A stretch of DNA of 6,161 bases from an uncultured Desulfobacterales bacterium. Lineage in GTDB: Bacteria; Desulfobacterota; Desulfobacteria; Desulfobacterales; G020354645. The notes beneath the pieces were generated by a model that saw nothing but the letters and a program-made list of their open reading frames with translations, did no database searches and was not told where the DNA came from. The translations under genes were made by a program, and so were the position numbers. The stretch is from positions 1-6,161 of the forward strand of contig CAMYNZ010000228.1 of the NCBI GenBank assembly GCA_947259865.1. The letters run 5' to 3'. Shown here one piece after another: positions 1 to 5,926 of this stretch (positions are counted from its first letter, which is position 1; the number at the start of each line of letters is the position of its first letter).

Positions 1-108
1 CCTGCGTTGCCAAGCGTTCGCAGTAGTATACTACGGCTTCACCCTTGGACGCCTTGGATCTGGGGCATCCTCGACTTTTGCACAATTAAGGTGTAACCTA
101 AATTAAAC
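1..108. repeat. Non-coding palindromic repeat-like element at left edge
   Basis: No plausible gene was found here. The most striking part is a perfect 12-base palindrome, GTAGTATACTAC, at 23-34. It is flanked by CCAAG (10-14) and CTTGG (44-48), which can pair outside it. CCTTGG occurs twice, at 43-48 and 52-57. A small GGAT/ATCC stem (56-59 with 67-70) and an AGGT/ACCT stem (89-92 with 96-99) follow. Stacked dyads in non-coding DNA suggest a dispersed REP- or MITE-like element whose left end is probably outside the window. The palindrome and stems are seen directly; the class of element is inferred, and copy number cannot be judged from one window. Confidence 0.45.
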
Positions 109-159
109 GGTTCCGGGTTCCCCGTTCAGCGTTCACGGTTATTTCAACCCTGAACCCTG
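109..159. repeat. Heptad GTTC/GAAC array forming an imperfect hairpin
   Basis: GTTC starts at 110, 117, 124 and 131, followed by GTTA at 138, so the period is exactly 7 bases. After a five-base spacer (ATTTC, 141-145) the complementary form, AACCCTG, occurs twice (146-159). The left arm 127-140 pairs with 146-159 at 12 of 14 positions; the two failures are C-C mismatches at 130/156 and 136/150. The element is therefore a tandem heptad array that reverses orientation and can form a cruciform or RNA hairpin. There is no T-run after it, so it does not look like an intrinsic terminator. Confidence 0.6.
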
Positions 160-163
160 CCTG

Positions 164-192
164 CCCGCCGTAGCCTGGAGGGCGAAGGCGGG
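164..192. repeat. REP-like imperfect hairpin inside the heptad array
   Basis: CCCGCC (164-169) pairs with GGCGGG (187-192). Inside this, T171 pairs with A185 and GCC (173-175) pairs with GGC (181-183), closing a five-base loop (176-180). The two interruptions are G-A and A-G oppositions (170/186 and 172/184), which are tolerated in nucleic acid helices. GTAG occurs at 170-173. The hairpin is bordered on both sides by AACCCTG-type units, as if inserted into the array. GC-rich imperfect hairpins near a GTAG are typical of bacterial REP elements mobilised by RAYT (TnpA-REP) proteins, but in classical REPs the GTAG lies at the foot of the palindrome rather than inside it. The REP assignment is therefore tentative. 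Confidence 0.5.
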
Positions 193-257
193 AACCCTCA
201 ACCTCTGAACCCTGAACCTTTGAACCTCTGAACCTTGAACCCTGAACCTTATAACCC
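193..257. repeat. Degenerate AACCCTG/AACCTCTG tandem repeat array
   Basis: Nine consecutive units, each beginning AACC, start at 193, 200, 208, 215, 223, 231, 238, 245 and 253. Units are 7 or 8 bases long and most end in TG; the last is cut off by the ATG at 258. The mixed unit length and third-position variation point to an old, slipping array. Similar heptanucleotide arrays (STRR sequences) are known from heterocystous cyanobacteria, which is an analogy and not a claim of kinship. The array occupies the whole expected ribosome-binding region of the following gene. Confidence 0.75.
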
Positions 258-860
258 ATGACCGACAATTACCAAAAAATCGTACATCATAATCTTCAAA
301 AACTTTACAATCCCCTGCCAGCCGACCTGGAGGAGGGGCTGCCGTCGACGCGTGATGGTGACTGCTTTATATTTGAGGCCTTCGGAAAACAATGCCGGAT
401 CCGGCCGGAGGGCATCCGCCTGGGCAACAGTGATGAAACCGGTGTGCTCGGCATTCTGATTTCGCTGTATGCGCTTCATGCAGGTCCCCAACTTCAAAAA
501 TTGGAACCGCTAAAAGCCTTTAGGGATTTTCCTAACAGCACGCCTTACGTCGGTGCTTTTGCCAGCCATACCGAAGGAATCTTGATACCGCAGGTGACAG
601 AAATTGAAAAAGCCCAAAACCGGATAGTGGAAACCCTGCGGGGCCGGGAGGCAAAGGATCTGGCGGGGGGTGATTTCGCGTTTCTTGTGCGCCCACTTCC
701 TAAAATTTCCCTGTGCTATATTTTTTATCGCGCCGATGAAGAATTTCCCGCCTCGGTAACCTGCCTCTATTCACACAATGCTCCCACCTTTTTACCGATG
801 GATGCCCTGGCGGATGTCGGCGAATACACCTCACGAACCATTTTGACTTTGCTGGATTGA
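258..860 (+). CDS. DUF3786 domain-containing protein
   Basis: A 200-residue soluble protein with no signal peptide or membrane helix, probably cytoplasmic. The sequence matches my recollection of the DUF3786 family: FPNSTPYVGAF at residues 91-101, a GGDF segment leading to RPLPKISL at about 137-152, and DEEFP at 160-164 followed by a conserved C-terminal stretch ending near residue 190. The family is common in anaerobic bacteria, including sulfate reducers and acetogens, and has no established biochemical role. I therefore assign no reaction. The start is fixed by an in-frame TAA at 252-254, two codons before this ATG, and by the absence of another early start codon. There is no Shine-Dalgarno sequence, because the AACC repeat array fills the 5' side. 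The gene is separated by 181 bases and a promoter from the operon downstream, so it is probably a separate transcription unit. Confidence 0.8.
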   Translation: MTDNYQKIVHHNLQKLYNPLPADLEEGLPSTRDGDCFIFEAFGKQCRIRPEGIRLGNSDETGVLGILISLYALHAGPQLQKLEPLKAFRDFPNSTPYVGAFASHTEGILIPQVTEIEKAQNRIVETLRGREAKDLAGGDFAFLVRPLPKISLCYIFYRADEEFPASVTCLYSHNAPTFLPMDALADVGEYTSRTILTLLD

Positions 861-930
861 CGGGCGAACAAATACTATCTCAGGGGCCGGAATAGTGGCT
901 AGACGTGGATTCAAAACCACTTCAAGCAAC

Positions 931-959
931 TTGACAAATGCCATTTATTTTTTTATAGA
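931..959 (+). promoter_or_regulatory. Sigma70-type promoter for the gld operon
   Basis: A perfect -35 box, TTGACA (931-936), is separated by exactly 17 bases from TATAGA (954-959), which matches the -10 consensus at four of six positions. The spacer is T-rich. Transcription would begin near 966, giving a leader of about 75 bases before the GldA-like start at 1042. Two other -10-like hexamers, TAAAAT (970-975) and TATCAT (979-984), lie downstream but lack a comparable -35 box. I saw no convincing terminator for the preceding gene and no clear operator in the 861-1041 spacer. Confidence 0.6.
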
Positions 960-1041
960 ACTTCCTCCATAAAATACTTATCATATCCTTTAGGTTCGAT
1001 CGTAAAGACAAACGGAAACGCTTTTTCTTTAGAGGTACGCC

Positions 1042-1977
1042 ATGATCCATGTCGAAAATTTAACCAAAAACTATAAGGAACTGTGTGCGGTGGACCGGAT
1101 CAACTTCGATGTTCAAAAAGGTGAAATTCTGGGGCTACTGGGTCCTAACGGCGCCGGTAAAACCACGACGTTGAGAATGCTGACCGGTTTTTTGCGGCCC
1201 ACCGCAGGTAGCATCCGCGTAAAAGAATATAACATTGAGGAGCAGGCCCTGGAAATTAAAAGAATCATGGGATACCTGCCGGAATCCGCACCGCTTTACC
1301 ATGAGATGCTGGTGTATGATTATTTGGACTATATCGCCAATATTCGGGAAATTGAGTCTTCCCGCAAACTGCCCCGAATTCGTCAGCTCGCAGATTTGTG
1401 TGGTCTCAACAGCGTTATGCACCAACCCGTCAGTGAACTTTCCAAAGGCTACAAACAGCGGGTGGGACTGGCCCACGCCATGATGAACGATCCTGAAATT
1501 TTGGTTCTCGACGAACCGACATCAGGCCTGGATCCGAATCAGATCGTGGAAATTCGCGAAATCATTAAACGGATCGGCAAGGAAAAAACCATCATCATCT
1601 CCACCCACATTCTCAGTGAAGCCGAGGCCACCTGCGATCGAATCGTCATCATCAGCAACGGTAAAATCGTAGCAGACGGCGAAACCGAGTCGCTCAAACA
1701 ATCGATCAGCGGTCACACCCTGATGAATATATCGGTTCAAAACGCAGATTTTGACACAGTCAAAGAACAGTTGTCCCGGGTGGCGGGTGTCGGGGAAGTC
1801 GTAAAAATCAGCGAAAACGATGGTGTTTTACGGGTCAAGCTTTCCCTGCAGCCGGATATGGATCTGAGGGAGACCCTATATCGCCGAATCAAGGAAACCG
1901 ATTGGATTCTGCTGGAATTTTATCAGGAGGCCCAGACCCTTGAAGACATCTTTCGCAAACTCACCAAGGAGAATTGA
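1042..1977 (+). CDS. gldA: GldA-like ABC transporter ATP-binding subunit
   Basis: A 311-residue cytoplasmic ATPase expected to power the ABC-2 permease encoded next. All nucleotide-binding motifs are present: Walker A GPNGAGKT (34-41, Lys40), signature LSKGY (133-137) in place of LSGGQ, Walker B ILVLDEPT (153-160, Asp157 and catalytic Glu158), D-loop SGLD (161-164) and switch His189. At the usual Q-loop position the sequence reads GYLPE, with Glu81 rather than Gln, as is common in GldA- and DrrA-type exporter ATPases. Residues from about 225 to 311 form the extra C-terminal domain typical of this subgroup. AGAGGT at 1031-1036 supports the ATG. The stop codon lies one base from the next start, so ATPase and permease are probably translationally coupled. 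The GldA-type assignment is firm from neighbours and motifs; a role in gliding is not implied. Confidence 0.92.
   Translation: MIHVENLTKNYKELCAVDRINFDVQKGEILGLLGPNGAGKTTTLRMLTGFLRPTAGSIRVKEYNIEEQALEIKRIMGYLPESAPLYHEMLVYDYLDYIANIREIESSRKLPRIRQLADLCGLNSVMHQPVSELSKGYKQRVGLAHAMMNDPEILVLDEPTSGLDPNQIVEIREIIKRIGKEKTIIISTHILSEAEATCDRIVIISNGKIVADGETESLKQSISGHTLMNISVQNADFDTVKEQLSRVAGVGEVVKISENDGVLRVKLSLQPDMDLRETLYRRIKETDWILLEFYQEAQTLEDIFRKLTKEN
1966..1971 (+). promoter_or_regulatory. Ribosome binding site fixing the GldF-like start
   Basis: AAGGAG lies seven bases before the ATG at 1979, inside the last codons of the upstream gene. This selects 1979 over the longer in-frame start at 1940, which would overlap the ATPase gene and has no such site. 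Confidence 0.8.
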
Positions 1978-1978
1978 G

Positions 1979-2683
1979 ATGAGACAGGCCATCAACATCT
2001 TCAGAAAAGAGTTTAAGACCTATTTCATATCTCCGATTGCCTACATCGTGATATCTATTTTCCTGCTGGTAACCGGATGGTTTTTCTTTACGACCTTTTT
2101 TTTATTCAACCAGGCCAGCCTGAGAAACTTTTTCAGCATGTTACCGATTATTTTCTCATTTGTGGTACCGGCGGTCACCATGCGGCTTTTTTCTGAAGAA
2201 ATAAACATAGGCTCTTATGAAACATTGCTCACGCTGCCGGTCACCTTTCTGGACGTGGTGCTGGGCAAATTTCTGTCTGCAATCGTATTTCTGGCAGCCA
2301 TGCTGATCCCCACCCTGGCCTATCCGATTACCGTCACACTGCTCGGACAGATTGATTGGGGACCGGTTGTGGGCGGATATCTCGGAGCGGTTTTGCTGGG
2401 GGCCGCATTTTCAGCTATCGGACTTCTGGCTTCTTCCCTGACACGTAATCAAATCATCGCTTTCATCATCGGAGTAGCCATCTGCTTCGGTCTTACCATT
2501 ATTGACAAAATGCTTTTTTTTCTACCCCGCTCGTTGCTGGGAGCAATGGTTTATCTTAGCGCGGAACATCATTTCCAAAACATCGCAAAAGGAATTATTG
2601 ATTCGCGCGACCTGCTGTATTTCTTGAGCGTTTGTTTTGTCGGACTTTACAGCACCCATCTGGCGCTGCAAGAAAAATATTAA
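1979..2683 (+). CDS. gldF: GldF-like ABC-2 type permease subunit
   Basis: A 234-residue integral membrane protein with about six hydrophobic helices, roughly at residues 18-42, 53-70, 97-121, 131-152, 158-180 and 211-230. The segment MRLFSEE followed by a Gly-Ser-Tyr-Glu-containing stretch ending LTLPV (about 68-87) matches the conserved cytoplasmic coupling region of the ABC-2/NosY-GldF permease family. Length and helix count fit a complete GldF. It should dimerise, or pair with a partner, in the inner membrane and be driven by the upstream ATPase. An 11-base gap separates it from the GldG-like gene, the order expected of gldA-gldF-gldG modules. The substrate is unknown. The shorter start at 1979 is chosen because of its ribosome binding site and because the N-terminal sequence then begins at the conserved amphipathic region. 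Confidence 0.9.
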   Translation: MRQAINIFRKEFKTYFISPIAYIVISIFLLVTGWFFFTTFFLFNQASLRNFFSMLPIIFSFVVPAVTMRLFSEEINIGSYETLLTLPVTFLDVVLGKFLSAIVFLAAMLIPTLAYPITVTLLGQIDWGPVVGGYLGAVLLGAAFSAIGLLASSLTRNQIIAFIIGVAICFGLTIIDKMLFFLPRSLLGAMVYLSAEHHFQNIAKGIIDSRDLLYFLSVCFVGLYSTHLALQEKY

Positions 2684-2688
2684 GGAGA
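2682..2688 (+). promoter_or_regulatory. Ribosome binding site fixing the GldG-like start
   Basis: AAGGAGA overlaps the TAA stop codon of the permease gene and ends six bases before the ATG at 2695. It decides against the in-frame ATG at 2632, which lies inside the permease gene. The overlap of stop and binding site suggests coupled translation. Confidence 0.85.
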
Positions 2689-2694
2689 ACCAAC

Positions 2695-4926
2695 ATGGCC
2701 CGTATCAAGCTAGCCGGAAACCATTTTAAATATCTCATGTATCTGTTGGTCGTGGTTTTAATCAACCTGGCCGGGCTCACCCTTTTTTTCAGACTCGACC
2801 TTACCGAGGATAAAATCTACTCCATCTCCCCGGCAAGCCAAAAAGTCGTGTCCACCTTATCCGATCCATTGACCATCAATGTTTTTTTTACAAAAAACCT
2901 GCCGGCACCCCATAACAACACGGAGCAATATCTCCATGATCTTCTGGAGGAATATGCCATATATGCCAACCGTTTTTTCAATTACCGTTTTTTTAATGTC
3001 AGCCCGGACGAGGGTGATCTGCGACCCGAAACCAGAGAAAACCAGGAGCTGGCCAAAAGCTACGGTATTAACCCGATACAAATTCAGGTGATTGAAGAAG
3101 ATGAGGTTAAATTTCAAAACGCCTATATGGGGCTGGTGTTGATACACGGCGACATCATCGAGCGAATTGCAACGATAACCTCCACCGACGGGCTGGAATA
3201 CCAGTTGACCTCCGCTATAATGAAACTGAATAACAAAGTCAGTGCCTTGCTCAATCTGACCGGCAAAATCCAGCTAAAACTCTACCTTTCGTCGTCGTTA
3301 ACCCGGGTGGCACCCCTCATCGGCCTGAACCAACTACCGGAAATTCCGGATAAAGTAGAAAAGATTGTCAAGACACTAAACGAAAAATATTTTGATAAAC
3401 TAGCATTTGAGTACCTTGACCCCACAGTCAAACCGGATTTGATCCAAAAAGCCCAATCCAGTCAATACAACCTGATGAACCTTAAATGGCCGGCAGTCCC
3501 CAGCAAGAATATTGAAGCGGGCGGGGGTTCAATCGGCCTGGTGATGGAATACGGCGAAAATGTAGGTACCATCCACCTGATGCGCGTATTGAGGCTCCCG
3601 ATTATTGGAACCCGTTATGAACTGGTTGACATGGATAAGATGGAGGAGATGATCGCCAAAAATCTGGAATCCCTCATCGATATTAACGAGGACCTGGGCT
3701 ACCTTGCTGACCACGGCACACCGCAACTGTTCGCAATGCCCCAAGCGAATCCGGCCAACCCGGTTCGGCCGGAGGTTTTAAACAATTTTAGAGCCATCGC
3801 TTCACAAAACTACAGCCTGAAAACCGTCAGCCTCAAAGATGAAGACATCCCCGGCAGTCTCAATAGCCTGGTAATAGCAGGACCCACTGAAAACTTTACA
3901 GAATATGAACTTTTTCAAATCGATCAATTCCTGATGCAGGGAAAGAGCCTGGTAATTTTCCTTGATAAATTCAACGAAATTATGCCAACCCAACAAATGG
4001 GTCTGATGGGTCAAGGACCTCAATATATCCCCGTTGATACGGGATTGGATAACCTCTTGGCCCATTACGGTATCGGGATAAAAGGATCCTATGTCCTGGA
4101 TAAGAACTGCTTTCAACAGCAAGTTCCCGCCCGCCAGGGTGGCGGCCAAAGGCCCATCTACTGGGCGCCTTTAATAGAAAACCGGTTTATCGGCAAAGAG
4201 CTGGAATTTATGAAAAATATCAAACAGCTGGTTGCCGTTAAAACCTCTCCTCTTCAATTAGATCAGGAACGCGTCAAAAAAAACGGGCTGAAAGCGTACC
4301 GGCTTTTTGCTTCGTCGGAAGAATCCTGGGAGATGAAAGATCGCATCAACCTGAATCCCATGCTTATTTTTCCGCCGCGGTCTTCGGAGGAAATGCAAAG
4401 TTATCCGCTGGCCTATATATTGGAGGGAGCGTTTTCCAGTTACTTCGAAGGCAAGCCCATACCCGTGAAAAAAGCGGCTGAACAAGACAAAGCCGAAGAT
4501 AGCACCCAAAAAGGGGATACCGATAAATCAGATCAGATAAACCGAGATGATCAAAAGCCGGCCGTTGAGCATTCACAGTTAAAAAGTGAAAGTGATATTC
4601 TCACCAAAGGCAAACCGGGTAAAATCTTTCTGATGGCCTCAGCCGATATGCTCACCGACGGTGTAATTGATGAACAGGGCAGAAGTTTAAACGCCGTGTT
4701 TATTATGAATCTGCTGGATGCATTGAACGGCCGCGAAGATATCGCTGTGCTGCGGGGTAAAAAACAGCGATTCAATCCACTGGCGGATACGGGGGCATTG
4801 ACCAAAACCATGGTTAAATCTTTTAATATCGGCGGTTTACCGGTGCTGGTGGTGTTTTTTGGCTTGATAGTTTGGGGAAGACGACTATCGCGCAAAAAGC
4901 ATATCCAGTTAATATTTCAAAAGTAG
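2695..4926 (+). CDS. gldG: GldG-like ABC transporter auxiliary protein, enlarged
   Basis: A 743-residue protein with one hydrophobic helix near each end (about 13-33 and 711-727) and a large body expected outside the cytoplasmic membrane. Just after the first helix, DLTEDKIYSIS (35-45) and the following stretch match the N-terminal GldG motif (DUF7088-like). The middle matches the ABC_transp_aux family, distantly related to eukaryotic IFT52: DHGTPQL (339-345), LVIAGPTENFTEYEL (392-406) and IDQFLMQGKSLVIFLD (409-424). The C-terminal part GKIFLMASADML (642-653), then NAVFIMNLLDAL (666-677), is also typical. Two oddities stand out: the region 57-330 looks like two copies of one domain, and a charged low-complexity linker of about 50 residues occupies 588-638. 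It is longer than the roughly 450-560 residues I associate with standalone GldG. It probably assembles with the upstream ATPase and permease. Confidence 0.87.
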   Translation: MARIKLAGNHFKYLMYLLVVVLINLAGLTLFFRLDLTEDKIYSISPASQKVVSTLSDPLTINVFFTKNLPAPHNNTEQYLHDLLEEYAIYANRFFNYRFFNVSPDEGDLRPETRENQELAKSYGINPIQIQVIEEDEVKFQNAYMGLVLIHGDIIERIATITSTDGLEYQLTSAIMKLNNKVSALLNLTGKIQLKLYLSSSLTRVAPLIGLNQLPEIPDKVEKIVKTLNEKYFDKLAFEYLDPTVKPDLIQKAQSSQYNLMNLKWPAVPSKNIEAGGGSIGLVMEYGENVGTIHLMRVLRLPIIGTRYELVDMDKMEEMIAKNLESLIDINEDLGYLADHGTPQLFAMPQANPANPVRPEVLNNFRAIASQNYSLKTVSLKDEDIPGSLNSLVIAGPTENFTEYELFQIDQFLMQGKSLVIFLDKFNEIMPTQQMGLMGQGPQYIPVDTGLDNLLAHYGIGIKGSYVLDKNCFQQQVPARQGGGQRPIYWAPLIENRFIGKELEFMKNIKQLVAVKTSPLQLDQERVKKNGLKAYRLFASSEESWEMKDRINLNPMLIFPPRSSEEMQSYPLAYILEGAFSSYFEGKPIPVKKAAEQDKAEDSTQKGDTDKSDQINRDDQKPAVEHSQLKSESDILTKGKPGKIFLMASADMLTDGVIDEQGRSLNAVFIMNLLDALNGREDIAVLRGKKQRFNPLADTGALTKTMVKSFNIGGLPVLVVFFGLIVWGRRLSRKKHIQLIFQK

Positions 4927-4929
4927 ATC

Positions 4930-4934
4930 GAGGA
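4930..4934 (+). promoter_or_regulatory. Ribosome binding site fixing the DUF4340 gene start
   Basis: GAGGA lies just upstream of the ATG at 4938, with only three bases between. It supports this start over the in-frame ATG at 4872, which would add 22 unrelated polar residues in front of the membrane helix and overlap the preceding gene. Confidence 0.75.
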
Positions 4935-4937
4935 ACA

Positions 4938-5903
4938 ATGAAGATAAAAAAAGAGTATATCATACTTGCCGCAATCATTCTGGCGCTGGCCCTTTATCTC
5001 TATTTCGAGGAGGGCCAAAGAACACTTTACCAGTTGCCTGAGCTTCCAAAATTGTCTGCCAAGGATATCTCCAAAATCGAAATCGAAAAAGCAGATGGGA
5101 AATTAATCCTGAAGAAAACAGGCGACGGGTGGTACATTGCTCCTCAGGACTATCCGGTTGATCCCGACAGAATCAAAGGTATCAACACCACCCTGGAGAA
5201 ACTCCGCCTAACGGCCATGGTATCGGAAGCAAAAAATTACAAGCGCTATGATTTAAGCCCGGACAAACGAATCCGGGTCAAGGCCTGGACAGGGGACAGC
5301 CTGGGTCGAGAATTTGACATCGGCAAGGCGGTACCCTCTTCCCGTCACACATTTATCCGGCTGCCCGGCGATGATCGCATCTATCATGCCCGGGATGATT
5401 TCAGGAATCAATTTGACCGCTCGACCGGGGAGTTTCGTGATAAAACCGTGCTAAATTTTGACACGACCACCATCCAGGAGATCAGTCTCGCCAGGGATCA
5501 GCAGGTTTTGGTTTTAAAGCGCACGCAGGTTCCTTTGGAAAAAGATGCAGCCGGTGAGAAAGATAAAACCCAGTTAAAAGCCGAAATAATCTGGCAAAGT
5601 GAGGATGGTCGCAAAGGTGATGAAACCCGGCTGAACCGACTTCTCAGCACCCTTTCCAATCTCAGTTGTGATAGCTACATCGATGACCGCCAGAAGAAAG
5701 ATTTCACCAGCCCCACATATAGCATAAATTTAAGAGGGGACCGGGACTACAGCCTCAAGATTTTTCCAAAAATAAAGGAAGCGGATGAAGACTACCCGGC
5801 CGTTTCTTCGGAAAATAAATATCCCTTCCTGCTGCCGGAATGGAAGGTCAAGGATGTGATGCCCGCATCTGAAGAATTGTTATCAAAAACGGATGAATCC
5901 TAA
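4938..5903 (+). CDS. DUF4340 domain-containing membrane-anchored protein
   Basis: A 321-residue protein starting with MKIKKEY, then one hydrophobic helix (about 7-23) and a soluble body that should face the periplasm. The body fits DUF4340, a family of unknown function regularly found beside GldA/GldF/GldG-type genes. Two similar modules are visible. In each, a strand-rich start (residues 40-60 and 174-194) is followed by a Trp-containing strand (GWYIAPQ at 64-70; IIWQSEDG at 217-224), a helix with an Asp/Glu-Arg-Ile/Leu pattern (76-96; 229-245), and a further strand region ending near 165 and 313. It follows the GldG-like gene by 11 bases, so it is probably an accessory subunit or an extracytoplasmic adaptor. 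No enzyme motif is evident, and its action is not known. Confidence 0.85.
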   Translation: MKIKKEYIILAAIILALALYLYFEEGQRTLYQLPELPKLSAKDISKIEIEKADGKLILKKTGDGWYIAPQDYPVDPDRIKGINTTLEKLRLTAMVSEAKNYKRYDLSPDKRIRVKAWTGDSLGREFDIGKAVPSSRHTFIRLPGDDRIYHARDDFRNQFDRSTGEFRDKTVLNFDTTTIQEISLARDQQVLVLKRTQVPLEKDAAGEKDKTQLKAEIIWQSEDGRKGDETRLNRLLSTLSNLSCDSYIDDRQKKDFTSPTYSINLRGDRDYSLKIFPKIKEADEDYPAVSSENKYPFLLPEWKVKDVMPASEELLSKTDES

Positions 5904-5918
5904 ATCCGATGCCGGATT
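5903..5918 (+). promoter_or_regulatory. Intercistronic hairpin covering a weak ribosome binding site
   Basis: AATCCG (5903-5908) and CGGATT (5913-5918) form a perfect 6-base stem with the loop ATGC. It begins at the last base of the DUF4340 stop codon and ends eight bases before the GTG at 5927. The GGA at 5914-5916, the only Shine-Dalgarno-like bases before that GTG, lies inside the stem. No T-run follows, so it is not an intrinsic terminator. A role in coupling translation of the two genes is an inference. Confidence 0.5.
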
Positions 5919-5926
5919 GATTCTAA

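Noticed and set aside
78..104. TTGCAC and TAAATT as a promoter for the DUF3786 gene.
   Set aside because: Only three of six bases match at -35 and the spacing is 15 bases, too poor to support; the real promoter of that gene was not found.
109..257. CRISPR array.
   Set aside because: Units are 7-8 bases with no spacers, unlike CRISPR repeats of about 23-40 bases separated by unique spacers.
905..920. GTGG/CCAC stem after the DUF3786 gene as a terminator.
   Set aside because: Only four base pairs with an eight-base loop, and the following T-rich stretch begins more than 20 bases later, inside the promoter spacer.
1135..1476. Open frames on the minus strand within the ATPase gene and similar ones in the GldG-like gene.
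   Set aside because: They overlap strongly supported + strand genes, have no plausible ribosome binding context and show no family resemblance.
2096..2521. Runs of eight T (2096-2103 and 2514-2521) as slippage or frameshift sites in the permease gene.
   Set aside because: They encode Phe and Leu in membrane helices, and the frame is intact across both.
4276..4306. Possible programmed -1 frameshift: in-frame A_AAA_AAC slippery heptamer in an eight-A run, six-base spacer, then an AAAGC/GCTTT stem.
   Set aside because: The stem is only five weak base pairs, the zero frame continues through well-conserved GldG sequence to a typical C-terminus, and the -1 frame gives only a few dozen unremarkable codons.
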